DNA of 64,000 bases, taken from Pararhizobium qamdonense. Its GTDB lineage: Bacteria > Pseudomonadota > Alphaproteobacteria > Rhizobiales > Rhizobiaceae. Numbering within the stretch: position 1 is the first letter of the stretch; each line of letters opens with the position of its first letter. Below, piece after piece: positions 8,887-18,433 of the stretch. The notes beneath the pieces were generated by a model. The model saw only the letters and a program-made list of their open reading frames with translations, did no database searches and was not told the origin of the DNA. The stretch lies in the NCBI RefSeq assembly GCF_029277445.1, contig NZ_CP119566.1:572501-636500 (forward strand), read 5' to 3'. The position numbers were made by a program, and so were the translations under genes.

Positions 8887-9113
8887 ATGAAAGTAGCGGT
8901 TCTGATCGATGGCGGCATATCGCAAACTTCGCCAATGAGCGGTCCGTTGATCGAATCGTTCTTGTCACAGGCGACACAGATTGTGTACCTGCTATGAAAT
9001 ATGCACGAATTTCCGGATTGCAGATTGTTCTGACGGAATTCGATAATCATAAACTTGCACCAGAACTTCTCTGGCACACGGATATCAAGCGCAATGTCGG
9101 CTGGCCAAAATAA
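8887..9113 (+). pseudogene. Remnant of a NYN/PIN-like (DUF88) RNase gene
   Basis: An ATG at 8887 opens MKVAVLIDGG, the first strand of NYN-domain (LabA/DUF88) proteins with its acidic residue. About ten codons later the similarity moves to another frame, which reads VDRIVLVTGDTDCVPAMKY, the second half of the fold with its conserved GD.D acidic site, and runs to a stop at 9113. Much of the middle of the domain is missing and the frame is broken, so this is most likely a deleted, frameshifted gene. Its last codons overlap the rimM start region. Confidence 0.65.
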
Positions 9114-9669
9114 ACTCAAAAATCCTGTCCATATGGGAACGATCGGCGGCGCTCAGGGCCTGCGCGGCGAAGTGCGCGTCAAGTCGTTTGCAGAAGAGCC
9201 GACGGCGATCGGTGATTATGGTCATCTGCATGCTGAAGACGGGCGTACGTTCGAGGTCCTGGAAGTGCGCGAGGCGAAGAATGTCGTCGTCGTGCGGTTT
9301 CGCGGCGTCAACGACCGCAATGCCGCCGAAGCACTGAACGGGCTGGAGCTTTATGTCGAGCGCGACAACCTGCCGGATGACGATCTGGACGAGGACGAAT
9401 TCTTCTATGCTGACCTGGAGGGCCTGGAGGCGCTCGATGCCGACGGCAAGAGCTATGGCACTGTGACCGGCGTATTCGACTTTGGCGCTGGCGATCTCCT
9501 GGAGCTGAAAGGCCCCGGCAAGCGGCCGGTGCTCATTCCGTTTACCGAATGGTCGGTGCTGGAAATCGATCTGGAAGCCGGCACGATGCTGGTCGATCCG
9601 CTTGCCGCCGGCCTGACCGAAGACAAGGACGAGGATCCGACCAAGCAGTTCAAGCCGAAGGCGAAGTAA
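9094..9669 (+). CDS. rimM: Ribosome maturation factor RimM
   Basis: Assembly factor for the head of the 30S subunit, binding S19. The protein (191 residues from the ATG at 9094) has the RimM N-terminal barrel start [21 protein letters not shown] and the PRC-barrel half with [19 protein letters not shown] and [14 protein letters not shown]. An in-frame ATG at 9055 would add 13 residues unlike the family; the ATG at 9133 is another possible start. The C-terminus is acidic and lysine-rich. trmD follows after three bases, so the two are probably coupled. Confidence 0.93.
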   Translation: MSAGQNKLKNPVHMGTIGGAQGLRGEVRVKSFAEEPTAIGDYGHLHAEDGRTFEVLEVREAKNVVVVRFRGVNDRNAAEALNGLELYVERDNLPDDDLDEDEFFYADLEGLEALDADGKSYGTVTGVFDFGAGDLLELKGPGKRPVLIPFTEWSVLEIDLEAGTMLVDPLAAGLTEDKDEDPTKQFKPKAK

Positions 9670-9672
9670 GAA

Positions 9673-10353
9673 TTGCCCTTCCACGCCACCATCCTGACGC
9701 TCTATCCGGACATGTTCCCGGGGCATCTCGGCCAGTCGCTGTCCGGCAAGGCGCTCGAGCGTGGTCAATGGGCGATCGATACGCTGCAGATCCGCGATTT
9801 TGCTGGAGACAAGCATCGCACCGTCGATGATACGCCCGCCGGTGGCGGCGCGGGCATGGTGCTTCGGGCCGATATTCTGGCAAAAGCGATCGATCACGCG
9901 TCAGATGGCGATAACCGTCCCCGGCTGCTGATGAGCCCGCGCGGCAAACCGTTGACGCAGGAACGCGTTCGCGAACTGGCGGCCGGTCCCGGCGCCATCA
10001 TCGTCTGCGGGCGGTTCGAAGGTGTGGATCAGCGGGTCATCGACGGGCGGGAACTCGAAGAGGTTTCGATCGGCGACTATATTCTCTCCGGCGGCGAACC
10101 GGCCGCGCTGATCCTGCTCGACGCCATCGTACGTATTTTACCAGGTGTCATGGGCAATGACCTCTCCGGTGTGCATGAGAGTTTCGAGGGTGGACTGCTG
10201 GAGCATCCGCATTATACCCGGCCGCAGGTCTTCGAAGGCGAGGAGATACCGGCGGTGCTCACCTCCGGCCATCATGGCGACATCGCCAAATGGCGCGAGG
10301 CGGAAGCACGACGGTTGACGGCGCAGCGCCGGCCGGACCTCCTGCGCAAATAG
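9673..10353 (+). CDS. trmD: tRNA (guanine-N1)-methyltransferase TrmD
   Basis: Methylates G37 of tRNAs using S-adenosylmethionine, preventing frameshifts. The 226 residues show the SPOUT trefoil-knot features [27 protein letters not shown] and [15 protein letters not shown]. Translation appears to begin at TTG (9673), giving (M)[16 protein letters not shown], the normal TrmD N-terminus. It ends at LRK, slightly shorter than enterobacterial TrmD. rplS is about 5 kb away here, separated by a signalling and efflux insertion. Confidence 0.96.
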   Translation: MPFHATILTLYPDMFPGHLGQSLSGKALERGQWAIDTLQIRDFAGDKHRTVDDTPAGGGAGMVLRADILAKAIDHASDGDNRPRLLMSPRGKPLTQERVRELAAGPGAIIVCGRFEGVDQRVIDGRELEEVSIGDYILSGGEPAALILLDAIVRILPGVMGNDLSGVHESFEGGLLEHPHYTRPQVFEGEEIPAVLTSGHHGDIAKWREAEARRLTAQRRPDLLRK

Positions 10354-10438
10354 CGTCCGGCTGTCCCTTTCCCGGTCACAATGGGCGCTGCCTGCGGATT
10401 TGGATTTTTGCCCGGAATAAGCTTTATGTAACGTCTTG

Positions 10439-12370
10439 ATGGTATCAGTCGTCAATTCGATTAGGACGGCAAAAAACGAGATGACTTCAGCCTGGCAGGT
10501 ATTGGTCGGCAATCTGGCTTCGGTGGCGTTGCTGATCTCTCTCTGGATGCACTTATATTACCGGTTTTACCGGTTCTCCCTGACGCAGCTGAAGCTGGGT
10601 TTCGGGGCGATGATGGGGCTTGGCGTCGTTATTTCGATGCTTTTGTCGGTCGAGCTTGAAAAAGGCATCTATTTCGACCTTAGAAACTCGCTGCTGGCGA
10701 TCTCCGCGATGTTCGGTGGGCCGTTGGCGATCGCGATTACGGCCCCCATGGCGGTGTTGTTCCGCCTGGCCATGGGCGGCGCCGGTGCCATGATCGGTAT
10801 CATCTCCATCGCCACCGTATCGGCTCTCTGCCTGATCGCGCATCTCGCCTTGGGAAAACACGCATCGGGCTTTCGCGGCATCGTGGCGGCCGTGCTTCTG
10901 CTGCCGGTGTCGTCGTTCGCATTGATCTTCATATTTACAAACCCGGACACGGCGCCGGCCGTCTATCAGATGAGCCTGATCACCGCCTCCTTGAACATGA
11001 TGGCTGCGGCCATTGCCGGCTCGGTCATGGCCCATGTGCACAAGTCCACGCTGGAGCGCGATATCCTGCGGGCGGCGCTGACGCAGGCGCCGGACTTTCA
11101 CTACGTCAAGAACCTCGACAGCCAGTTCGTCATCACCAACCTCAACGTCGCCGTTCATAGCGGCCGTCAGGAATCATCGGAAATGGTTGGCCTGACCGAT
11201 TTTGATCTCGTGCCTGCCCGCGCGCAGGCGCTGTTCGATACCGAGCAGTGCATCATGCGATCGGGCGAGCCGCTGATTGATTTCGAAGAGGCGCTTGAGG
11301 ATGAAAACGGCGCCCCGCGCTGGTTTTCGACCACGAAAGTGGTGTTGAGAAACAGGCATGGCGATACGGTGGGGCTGGCGGGCGTCACGCGTGACATTAC
11401 CCGGCGCAAACAGCTCGAGCAGGAGTTGACGGACAGCCGCAACCTCTTGTCGCAGGCGATGACCGAAATGTCGGACGGGCTGGCGATGTTCGACCGGCAC
11501 GGATACCTCCTGTTCTGCAATGAGCGTTACCGGAGCGCATTTCCGCTCTCGGCCTATGCGCGCCAGCCCGGCGCTCATATTGCCGACATCATGCGCGCAT
11601 CTGCCCGCAACGGCGAGCGCAAGGATATTGCGGTGGATGTCTCCGAAGAGTGGATACAAGAAACCGTCAAGCATCTGCACGTCACCCGCGATACGGAAAT
11701 TCCGCTCTGCGACAATCGCTGGCTCAGCCTGCGTACTCGTCTGACGGAGGATGGCTCGGCCCTGGTGGTGGTTTCCGATATCACGGCGATGAAACATGCC
11801 GAATTGTCCTTGCGGCAGCTAGCAGAGCAGATGCGGGATCTGGCCGAGACCGATGGGTTGACCGGGCTTGCCAATCGCCGCGTCTTCGATGAAACCCTGG
11901 CCTCGGAATGTGCCAATGCATTGCGCCTGTCGGCCCCGCTCAGCCTGCTGATGATCGATGTCGATCGCTTCAAATCCTTTAATGACACATATGGCCACCC
12001 CGCTGGCGACGCCTGCCTGAAGGAAGTCAGCGAGTGCCTGAGCGCGATCAGCATGCGGCCCGGCGATCTCGTTGCACGGTACGGCGGAGAGGAGTTTGCC
12101 ATAGTGCTTCCGGGAACGGACCTGACGGCGGCAGTGCATCTCGCCGAAATCTTCCGGATGGCGCTGCAGCACCGTGCCCTTGCCCATGCGGGCAGCCGGT
12201 TCCAGGTCGTGACTGCCAGCATCGGCGTCTCAACATTTGCGGCGGGAACCCATGTCCTGTCGCCACAGGATCTGGTGGCAAGCGCGGATGCAGCCCTATA
12301 CCGCGCCAAGCAGATGGGCCGCAACCGGGTGGAGACATTCCGCGCCGAGGCAAAGGCGAGACGCCGTTAG
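10439..12370 (+). CDS. Membrane diguanylate cyclase with 5TM-LYT-like sensor, PAS and GGDEF
   Basis: A protein of 643 residues. The first 190 or so contain five to six hydrophobic helices resembling the 5TMR-LYT sensor ([20 protein letters not shown]). A PAS domain follows ([17 protein letters not shown]), then a second PAS-like stretch ([20 protein letters not shown]), and a C-terminal GGDEF domain with intact active site GGEEF. RPGD sits five residues before it, an intact RxxD inhibitory site. It is therefore expected to make c-di-GMP with product inhibition. ATG 10439 follows an in-frame TTG at 10436; ATG 10481 is also possible. Confidence 0.9.
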   Translation: MVSVVNSIRTAKNEMTSAWQVLVGNLASVALLISLWMHLYYRFYRFSLTQLKLGFGAMMGLGVVISMLLSVELEKGIYFDLRNSLLAISAMFGGPLAIAITAPMAVLFRLAMGGAGAMIGIISIATVSALCLIAHLALGKHASGFRGIVAAVLLLPVSSFALIFIFTNPDTAPAVYQMSLITASLNMMAAAIAGSVMAHVHKSTLERDILRAALTQAPDFHYVKNLDSQFVITNLNVAVHSGRQESSEMVGLTDFDLVPARAQALFDTEQCIMRSGEPLIDFEEALEDENGAPRWFSTTKVVLRNRHGDTVGLAGVTRDITRRKQLEQELTDSRNLLSQAMTEMSDGLAMFDRHGYLLFCNERYRSAFPLSAYARQPGAHIADIMRASARNGERKDIAVDVSEEWIQETVKHLHVTRDTEIPLCDNRWLSLRTRLTEDGSALVVVSDITAMKHAELSLRQLAEQMRDLAETDGLTGLANRRVFDETLASECANALRLSAPLSLLMIDVDRFKSFNDTYGHPAGDACLKEVSECLSAISMRPGDLVARYGGEEFAIVLPGTDLTAAVHLAEIFRMALQHRALAHAGSRFQVVTASIGVSTFAAGTHVLSPQDLVASADAALYRAKQMGRNRVETFRAEAKARRR

Positions 12371-12379
12371 CCGGTAAAG

Positions 12380-12412
12380 CATGGCGCACTTGAGGGCGCG
12401 CCATGGTCTTTC
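12380..12412. terminator. Bidirectional terminator-like hairpin
   Basis: The perfect 8-bp arms CATGGCGC (12380-12387) and GCGCCATG (12398-12405) are followed by GTCTTTCC. It lies between the convergent ends of the diguanylate cyclase and the MFS gene. Confidence 0.5.
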
Positions 12413-12417
12413 CTATC

Positions 12418-13641
12418 TTATTCGGCAGCCTGCGGCAGCGCGCAGCCTGTGGTTTCCGGCCTGCCGCCGGAAAGCGTCTTCTGGCCCAGCGCGATGGTGA
12501 CGACCACTGCGGCGCCGGCGGCCACCGAAAGCCAGAAGCCATTCTCGGCACCGAAAGTATCGACCACCCATCCCGCCAGAAAGGCGCCGAGCGCCATGCC
12601 GATGCCAATGCCGGTCGTGACCCAGGTGACACCTTCGGTCAGCATCGATTCCGGCACCCGGCGTTCGATCAGGCCGAAGGCTGTGATGAACGTGGGAGAG
12701 ATGGCGATGCCGCTGACGAAGACGGCAAGAGCAAGAAACTGAACCGTATCGGCGATCAGCAGCGGCAGCGCGGTGACCGCCAGCGTGCTGACGGCGATCA
12801 GCAATTGCTTGTGCAGTGGCGTGCGCAGGTTCAGCGCGCCAAGGACAAGGCCGAGGACGAAAGAACCGATGGCATAGACCCCGATGACGAAGCTGGCCGC
12901 GCCGGGTTGGCCGAGTTCCTTGGTCATGGCCACAGTGGTGACCTCGGCGGTCGCAAACATCGAGCCGACGAAGATCAGCGCCAGCGTGATGATCTGCACC
13001 GGGCGCAGGCGGATGGCCGATGTCCGGACCGCTCCGGCGATAGCCGGGCGCACGGCGGGTTCGGTTGATTTCTGCAGGGCGAAAGCGGCGGTGCCGATAG
13101 CAAGGAAAATCGTCGAGATCAGCATGCCGGCTTCTGGGAAGAGCGAGACCGCCAGCCCGACAGAGAGCGAAGCGCCGGCAATATAGACCAGTTCGTCGGC
13201 TGCGGATTCGAAGGCAAAGGCAGTGTTCAACTCCGGCCGGTCGCGAAAGAGCTCGGTCCAGCGCGCCCGCAGCATGGCCGGCATGCTGGGCATGGCGGCG
13301 GCAAGGAGGGCTGCGGCAAACAACGTCCATTCCGGCCAGTTCTGGTTGGCCGACAGGATGAGGAGGGCAAAGGCGATGACCGAGACGCATGTTGCGGGTA
13401 CGATGATGGCTGTTTGCCCGAACCGGTCCACCAGGCGTGATATCTGCGGCGCAATCAGCGCGTTGGTTAGCGCGAAGGTGGCCGAAACTGCGCCGGCGAT
13501 CCAATATTCGCCGCGCGTCTGCGACAGCATGGCAACGATGCCGATCGGCGCCATGGCAATCGGCAAGCGGGCAAAGAAGCCGGCTGCGGAAAAGCTCTTT
13601 GCGCCGGGAACGCTGAATATTTCCTTGTAGGGGTTGGACAT
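12418..13641 (-). CDS. MFS transporter controlled by the divergent TetR gene
   Basis: A 407-residue major facilitator with about 12 hydrophobic segments. The loop between helices 2 and 3 reads ISRLVDRFGQTA, matching the MFS motif. The type resembles sugar-efflux or drug-efflux MFS proteins of the YfcJ/SetA-like kind, but the substrate is not visible. It is divergently arranged with a TetR regulator across a 140-base gap holding four operator-like palindromes, a standard layout for an inducible exporter. Confidence 0.85.
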   Translation of the reverse strand: MSNPYKEIFSVPGAKSFSAAGFFARLPIAMAPIGIVAMLSQTRGEYWIAGAVSATFALTNALIAPQISRLVDRFGQTAIIVPATCVSVIAFALLILSANQNWPEWTLFAAALLAAAMPSMPAMLRARWTELFRDRPELNTAFAFESAADELVYIAGASLSVGLAVSLFPEAGMLISTIFLAIGTAAFALQKSTEPAVRPAIAGAVRTSAIRLRPVQIITLALIFVGSMFATAEVTTVAMTKELGQPGAASFVIGVYAIGSFVLGLVLGALNLRTPLHKQLLIAVSTLAVTALPLLIADTVQFLALAVFVSGIAISPTFITAFGLIERRVPESMLTEGVTWVTTGIGIGMALGAFLAGWVVDTFGAENGFWLSVAAGAAVVVTIALGQKTLSGGRPETTGCALPQAAE

Positions 13642-13675
13642 GGGAAGGCTCCTGAAATCGTCCGGTGAACCACTT

Positions 13676-13767
13676 ACATACGTGGCGTATGTCTTAACGT
13701 GGTTGCATACCTCGCGTATGTCAACTAAAATACGCGCCGTATGTAAAAATAAATACGCCGCGTATGT
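13676..13767. promoter_or_regulatory. Four tandem TetR operator palindromes
   Basis: Four 17-base imperfect palindromes of the form (A)CATACG-N-CGTATGT lie at 13676-13692, 13705-13721, 13728-13744 and 13751-13767. Centre-to-centre spacing is 29, 23 and 23 bases. They fill the gap between the MFS gene (reverse) and tetR (forward), so binding would block both promoters. Assignment to this TetR is inferred from position. Confidence 0.85.
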
Positions 13768-13781
13768 AAACAGGAGTTTTT

Positions 13782-14372
13782 GTGGTCAAGAAGCCTCGCC
13801 CGGAAATGATCGCAGAAACGCGCGCCAAGCTCGTGGCGGCAGCGCGCCAAGCCTTTGGCACCATCGGCTATGCGCAATCCTCGATGGATGATTTCACCGC
13901 AGAGGCGGGCTTGACGCGCGGTGCGCTCTACCACCATTTCGGCGACAAAAAGGGATTGCTGCAGGCGGTGATCGGGGAAATCGATGCGGAAATGACGGAG
14001 CGCCTGCATCAGGTCTCTTCCGTGTCCCCGACACGCTGGCAGGGGTTTGTCGATGAATGCTCGACCTATATCCAGATGGCGCTGGAGCCGGAGATCCAGC
14101 GCATCATGTTCCGCGACGGCCCGGCCGTGCTTGGCGATATCTCGCAATGGCCGACCACCAACGGCTGTATCGCCGCTCTCAAGCAAAGTCTGCGCGAACT
14201 TAAGCAGGATGGCGTCATCATCGATGTCGATGAGGAAGTGACGGCGCGCCTGATCAATGGCGCCAGCAGCCATGCCGCGCTGTGGATCGCCAATTCCGAC
14301 GACCCGCAGGAAACCTCTCAGCGTGCGGTGGCGGGATTTCGCACCCTGCTGGAGGCTTTGCGGGTAAAGTAG
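13782..14372 (+). CDS. TetR/AcrR-family transcriptional repressor
   Basis: A 196-residue regulator with an N-terminal helix-turn-helix (AGLTRGALYHHFGDKKGLLQ, about 47-66) and a C-terminal ligand domain with the TetR_C pattern FRDGPAVLGDISQWPTTNG. Translation starts at GTG 13782 behind AGGAG. It is divergent from the MFS gene with operators between, so it is predicted to repress both itself and the transporter until a ligand binds. Confidence 0.9.
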   Translation: MVKKPRPEMIAETRAKLVAAARQAFGTIGYAQSSMDDFTAEAGLTRGALYHHFGDKKGLLQAVIGEIDAEMTERLHQVSSVSPTRWQGFVDECSTYIQMALEPEIQRIMFRDGPAVLGDISQWPTTNGCIAALKQSLRELKQDGVIIDVDEEVTARLINGASSHAALWIANSDDPQETSQRAVAGFRTLLEALRVK

Positions 14373-14389
14373 ACGCGGATGCCGGGAGC

Positions 14390-15136
14390 CTACCCCGTGA
14401 CGAAATAATAGACCGCCAGCAACAGCCCGACAGCGACCACCAATCCCCGGATCAGCGCCTGCGGCACGCGGCGGGCCAGCCAGACGCCGGCATAACCGCC
14501 AAGCGCACCCCCCGGGATCATCACGGCGGCCTGCAGCCAGCCAACGACATTGCCGCCGGCAAAGACGATGATCGCGACACCGGCGATCACCATGGCGAGG
14601 AAATTCTTCAGCGCGTTCAGCCGGTGATAATCGCCGCCCTTGGACAGGCCAAGCACGGCCAGCATCATAATGCCCATGCCGGCGCCAAAGAAGCCGCCAT
14701 AGATGGCGGTAGCAAACTGGCCGAGAAGGCCGAGCGGACCGGCCGGGGCGCCGTCTGCCGCCGTTTTCGGCCGCAGCAGCGGACCGGCGGCGAAGATCAG
14801 CGTCGCGGCGATCAGGAGCCAGGGGACCAGCGCCCGGAAGGACGGATTGGACAGCGACAAAAGGATCAGCGCACCAGCAAGCCCGCCGATCAGCGACAGC
14901 AGGCCCAGAATGGCGGCCTCGCGCCGGTCCGCCCAGATTTCCTTTGAATAGGCGAGTGCTGATGTAACATAGCCTGGAAACTGGACGATGGAGGAGGTGG
15001 CATTGGCAACGATCGGCGGCAGTCCGGCCAGCGTCATGGCGCCGAATGTCAGAAAAATGCCGCCGCCGGCCACCGCATTGACGGCGCTCGACAGGAAGCC
15101 TGCCATGAAGAGCAGGATGGCAGTGGATATGGACAT
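14390..15136 (-). CDS. TSUP-family (TauE/SafE) anion permease
   Basis: A 248-residue membrane protein with about eight hydrophobic helices and the repeated TSUP half-motif: [20 protein letters not shown] near the start and [16 protein letters not shown] in the second half. Family members export or import sulfite, sulfonates and similar anions; the substrate here is unknown. It is convergent with tetR and divergent from rplS. Confidence 0.85.
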   Translation of the reverse strand: MSISTAILLFMAGFLSSAVNAVAGGGIFLTFGAMTLAGLPPIVANATSSIVQFPGYVTSALAYSKEIWADRREAAILGLLSLIGGLAGALILLSLSNPSFRALVPWLLIAATLIFAAGPLLRPKTAADGAPAGPLGLLGQFATAIYGGFFGAGMGIMMLAVLGLSKGGDYHRLNALKNFLAMVIAGVAIIVFAGGNVVGWLQAAVMIPGGALGGYAGVWLARRVPQALIRGLVVAVGLLLAVYYFVTG

Positions 15137-15442
15137 GGCGCTCCTCCAGCGGTTGAATCCGGCATAGCGCGCAGTTTCACCGGCGGCAAGACGCGGAAAT
15201 CATCCTTCGCCGGCTTGCAGCAGGGAGAATTTTTGTCGTGCGGGGATGACAAACGCTGCGCTTTGGTGTATTCGCCCGACCGGTTCGGGAAAAATCCCGT
15301 CAGCCGAAAACAAAGAATGGTGAATTCGCTCCTGTTTCTCTTCGGTGAGAAGCAAAACCCTGAGGCGCCTCTTGCGAGGTCTGGTCCGACGGGTTCATCG
15401 AGCGCTCTGGCTGTTGCAGAAGAACTTGAGAAGGTTAGGCCC
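15137..15442. other. Intergenic region / rplS leader
   Basis: These 306 bases lie between the divergent TSUP gene and rplS. A hairpin ACCGGTTCGGGAAAAATCCCG lies near 15280-15300. The forward frame stays open from 15215 into rplS, but the translated extension has no resemblance to ribosomal protein L19 and is rejected. No leader motif was recognised. Confidence 0.4.
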
Positions 15443-16003
15443 ATGAACATCATCCAGCAGCTGGAAGCCGAACAGGCCGCCAAGATTGCCGCCAAGCGTA
15501 CGCTTCCGGAATTTTCGGCAGGCGACACCGTCCGCGTCAACGTTCGCGTCACGGAAGGCACCCGTACCCGTATCCAGGCCTATGAAGGCGTTTGCATTGC
15601 CCGCTCCGGCGGCGGCATCAACGAAAGCTTCACGGTCCGCAAGATTTCCTACGGCGAAGGCGTCGAGCGCGTTTTCCCGGTTTACTCCCCGATGGTCGAA
15701 GGCGTCGAAATCGTTCGCCGCGGTAAGGTCCGTCGCGCCAAGCTGTACTACCTGCGCGATCGCCGCGGCAAGTCGGCTCGTATCGTTGAAGACACCGGCG
15801 TTCGCGCCCGCAAGCTGAACGACGCCGAACGCGCCGCCGTTCAGGAAGAAAAGGCACGCCTGGAAGCTGAAAAGGTCGCAGCAGCACAGGCTCTGGCCGC
15901 CGAAAAGGCAGCCGCCGAAGCCGCAGCTGCAGAAGCCAAGGCTGCTGAAGCCAAGGCAGCCGAGGAAGCTGCTGCAGCCGCCGCCGAGCCGGCAGCAGAA
16001 TAA
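15443..16003 (+). CDS. rplS: 50S ribosomal protein L19 with long Ala/Glu tail
   Basis: The first 120 or so residues are a normal L19 ([60 protein letters not shown]). After this comes a 60-residue low-complexity tail of Ala, Glu and Lys (repeats of [12 protein letters not shown]), taking the length to 186 residues against about 115 in E. coli. Such tails are known in rhizobial L19. The ATG at 15443 follows GAGAAGG. A clear terminator follows the stop. Confidence 0.96.
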   Translation: MNIIQQLEAEQAAKIAAKRTLPEFSAGDTVRVNVRVTEGTRTRIQAYEGVCIARSGGGINESFTVRKISYGEGVERVFPVYSPMVEGVEIVRRGKVRRAKLYYLRDRRGKSARIVEDTGVRARKLNDAERAAVQEEKARLEAEKVAAAQALAAEKAAAEAAAAEAKAAEAKAAEEAAAAAAEPAAE

Positions 16004-16036
16004 GCTTCAATCCCTTGGGATTGTCGGACATTTTTG

Positions 16037-16063
16037 AAAGGCGGTCTTCGGGCCGCCTTTTTC
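16037..16063 (+). terminator. Rho-independent terminator after rplS
   Basis: The stem AAGGCGG/CCGCCTT around a TCTTCGGG loop is followed by TTTTTC. It begins about 34 bases after the rplS stop. Confidence 0.85.
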
Positions 16064-16078
16064 TTTGGGGGAATGGGA

Positions 16079-16903
16079 ATGGACGATTATCTCAAGACAA
16101 ACCTTTTGAACTGGGACGACCGGGCGTCACTGCACGCCACCGATACGACCGGAAGCTACCGCATTGACCGGGTGCTTTCCGGCGGCTCGTCGCTGCATGC
16201 GCTGGAAGCCGGCGAGATCGGCGATATCGCGGGCAAGGACATCGTCCACCTGCAATGTCATATCGGGCTCGATACGCTGAGCCTCAAACATCTGGGTGCA
16301 CGCTCCGTCACCGGGCTCGATTTTTCCCCGGTCGCCATCGCTGCGGCGCGGGATTTTGCTCAAAGGGCAGAGACCGAGGCAACCTTCGTCGAGGCCTCGG
16401 TCTATGACGCGCCGCAAGCGCTGGAACACCGGACCTACGATATCGTCTTCGTCACCTGGGGCGCCATCCACTGGCTGCCGGATATTTTCAAATGGGCTGG
16501 TGTCGTTTCCACCCTGCTGCGGCCGGGCGGCCGGCTCTATCTGCTCGACGGTCATCCAAGGATGTATCAGTACGAAGGCGCTGAGAACGGCCGCCTGTCG
16601 CTTGCCTATGGCTGGCGCACGCCCGCCGATCAGCCGCTATTGTTTGAGGAAACCCATACCTATACCGGCGACGAGAGACCGCTCACCCATCAACGCATGT
16701 ATGAATGGCTGCACCCGGTCAGCGATACCGTCAACGCGCTCCTGAAAGCCGGAATGACTCTCGACTTCCTCAACGAACACGAAATCCTCACCTGGCGGCA
16801 TTATCCGGCCATGATCGAGACCGGCGAAGACCAGTTCGAACAGGCGCCGGGCCTGCCGCGTATTCCGCTGTCGTTTTCGATCGGGGCGACGAAGGTGCGG
16901 TGA
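16079..16903 (+). CDS. Class I SAM-dependent methyltransferase
   Basis: A 274-residue methyltransferase. The SAM-binding motif I reads VHLQCHIGLDTLSL, followed by the acidic residue of motif II in TGLDFSPVAIAAAR and the later YDIVFVTWGAIHWLPD. The substrate is unknown; small-molecule methyltransferases of this type are common beside ribosomal genes. The ATG at 16079 was chosen since the upstream open frame only translates the rplS terminator; ATG 16073 is equally possible. A higBA pair follows. Confidence 0.85.
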   Translation: MDDYLKTNLLNWDDRASLHATDTTGSYRIDRVLSGGSSLHALEAGEIGDIAGKDIVHLQCHIGLDTLSLKHLGARSVTGLDFSPVAIAAARDFAQRAETEATFVEASVYDAPQALEHRTYDIVFVTWGAIHWLPDIFKWAGVVSTLLRPGGRLYLLDGHPRMYQYEGAENGRLSLAYGWRTPADQPLLFEETHTYTGDERPLTHQRMYEWLHPVSDTVNALLKAGMTLDFLNEHEILTWRHYPAMIETGEDQFEQAPGLPRIPLSFSIGATKVR

Positions 16904-16922
16904 TCGATCGGCTGACCATCTT

Positions 16923-16953
16923 GATAAATGTACGGCATTACCGTACATTTATC
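16923..16953. promoter_or_regulatory. Perfect 13-bp palindrome, probable HigA operator
   Basis: GATAAATGTACGG (16923-16935) and CCGTACATTTATC (16941-16953) are perfect inverted arms around CATTA. The palindrome ends five bases before the toxin start codon, the usual place for autoregulation by a HigA antitoxin or toxin-antitoxin complex. Confidence 0.8.
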
Positions 16954-16957
16954 ACTG

Positions 16958-17242
16958 ATGAAAATCCGTTCCGTCCGACACAAGGGATTAAAGCGCTACA
17001 TCGAGGACGATGATGCGAAGGGTATCCGGCCGGACCTGATCAACCGTGTGCGCAATATTCTGGCCATGCTGATTTCAGCTGTAGATATTGACGGCATAAA
17101 CGGTCCGCCCGGCTGGCGCATCCATCGCCTGACCGGGGACCGCGCGGGAACTTGGAGTATCTCAGCCTCTGGAAACTGGCGGATCACGTTCGAGCTTGAA
17201 GATGGCGAAATAGGAAGTCTGGACTTGGAGGACTATCACTGA
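16958..17242 (+). CDS. higB: HigB-type toxin (RelE superfamily)
   Basis: A 94-residue RelE-fold toxin expected to cleave mRNA on the ribosome. It begins MKIRSVRHKGLKRYIEDDD and carries the HigB stretch PPGWRIHRLTGDRAGTWSIS followed by NWRITFELEDGEI, matching the killer-protein family. The start at 16958 lies immediately after the operator palindrome; the longer in-frame ATG at 16928 lies inside the palindrome and is not preferred. Its stop shares one base with the start of the antitoxin gene. The toxin-first order is typical of higBA. Confidence 0.9.
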   Translation: MKIRSVRHKGLKRYIEDDDAKGIRPDLINRVRNILAMLISAVDIDGINGPPGWRIHRLTGDRAGTWSISASGNWRITFELEDGEIGSLDLEDYH

Positions 17243-17550
17243 TGACTGAAATCGTTGAAAAAATCGGTATGACGCCACCGCATGTGGGTGCGTTCATTCG
17301 CGAGGAAATCTTGGACGAACTCGGTCTATCGGTTCTCAAAGCGGCAGAAGTGCTTGGCGTGCGCCGCGCGACCCTTTCGGATCTCGTAAACGAGAAAGCC
17401 TCGCTATCGCCTGAAATGGCATTGCGGATCGAAAAAGCATTCGGCGTGAGCATGGATACGCTATTGAAAATGCAAGCCTGGTACGACACCGTAACCATGC
17501 GTCAGCACGCCGATGAAATTCGGGTGGAGCGTTACAGCCCGAGATATTGA
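17242..17550 (+). CDS. higA: HigA-type antitoxin with XRE helix-turn-helix
   Basis: A 102-residue antitoxin that should neutralise HigB and repress the pair. It shows the HigA pattern PPHVGAFIREEILDELGLS, an XRE helix-turn-helix (SVLKAAEVLGVRRATLSDLVN, about 30-50) and the LSPEMALRIEKAFGVSMDTLLKMQAWYD tail typical of the family. Start and toxin stop overlap by one base, so translation is coupled. Confidence 0.92.
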   Translation: MTEIVEKIGMTPPHVGAFIREEILDELGLSVLKAAEVLGVRRATLSDLVNEKASLSPEMALRIEKAFGVSMDTLLKMQAWYDTVTMRQHADEIRVERYSPRY

Positions 17551-17625
17551 ACGGGACCGCGAATAGTCTTGCCAGCCCGCTGGCATCTGTGACAGGTTCC
17601 GGTCGCCACAATTCTGGAGCCGCCC

Positions 17626-18423
17626 ATGTTTTTCCGCCGCACCCTTCTCGCCGGCCTGACCGCCCTTGTTCTTTCTCCTTTGAATTCTGTGGCCGCCGGT
17701 CTGCCGGATCTTGGCGGACGCACTGTCACCGTGGTCACCGAGAATGCCTATCCGCCGCTGCAATTCGTCGATGCGAAGAGTGGCAAGGCGACCGGCTGGG
17801 AATATGATGCGATGGAAGAGATCGCCAAGCGGCTGAATTTCAAGCTGGAAATCCAGAACACGTCCTGGGATGCGATGATCCAGTCGGTGTCCGACGGCCA
17901 ATACGATATCGGCATGACCGGCATCACCATCAAGGACGAGCGCAAGGCGAAGGTGGATTTCTCCGATCCATACATGCGCTCGCAGCAGTTCATGCTGGTG
18001 CGCGGCGACGAGAGCCGCTTCACCGATGCCAAGACATTTGGTGCTTTCACGGACGGCCTGGTCGGCGCCCAGCCCGGCACCTCGCCGTTCTACACCGCTG
18101 TTTACGAGATGCTTGATGGCAACGAGCAAAACCCGCGCGTCAAACTGTTCGAGACATTCGGCGCGACGGTGCAGGCCCTGAAGGCCGGCGATGTCGATGT
18201 CGTGCTGACTGACAGCGTTGCCGCCAAGGGGTATGTCGATTCCTCGGCCGGTGGCCTGAAGGTGGTCGGCGGGCCGCTCGGAACCGAGGATTTCGGCTTC
18301 ATCTTCAAAAAGGGTTCCGATCTGGTCGCGCCGGTTAATGCCGCGATTGCGGCACTGAAGGCGGATGGCACGCTCGACAAGCTGAACCAGAAATGGTTCG
18401 TCGATTACAAGATGGGCGAATGA
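17626..18423 (+). CDS. Amino-acid ABC transporter substrate-binding protein
   Basis: A 265-residue periplasmic binding protein of the SBP_bac_3 family. The signal peptide is about residues 1-24 ([21 protein letters not shown]). Family motifs include [39 protein letters not shown] and [19 protein letters not shown]. Polar amino acids are the likely ligands, not specified by the sequence. It is followed 10 bases later by one permease gene; no ATPase gene is near. Confidence 0.9.
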   Translation: MFFRRTLLAGLTALVLSPLNSVAAGLPDLGGRTVTVVTENAYPPLQFVDAKSGKATGWEYDAMEEIAKRLNFKLEIQNTSWDAMIQSVSDGQYDIGMTGITIKDERKAKVDFSDPYMRSQQFMLVRGDESRFTDAKTFGAFTDGLVGAQPGTSPFYTAVYEMLDGNEQNPRVKLFETFGATVQALKAGDVDVVLTDSVAAKGYVDSSAGGLKVVGGPLGTEDFGFIFKKGSDLVAPVNAAIAALKADGTLDKLNQKWFVDYKMGE

Positions 18424-18433
18424 TCGCCCGCCG

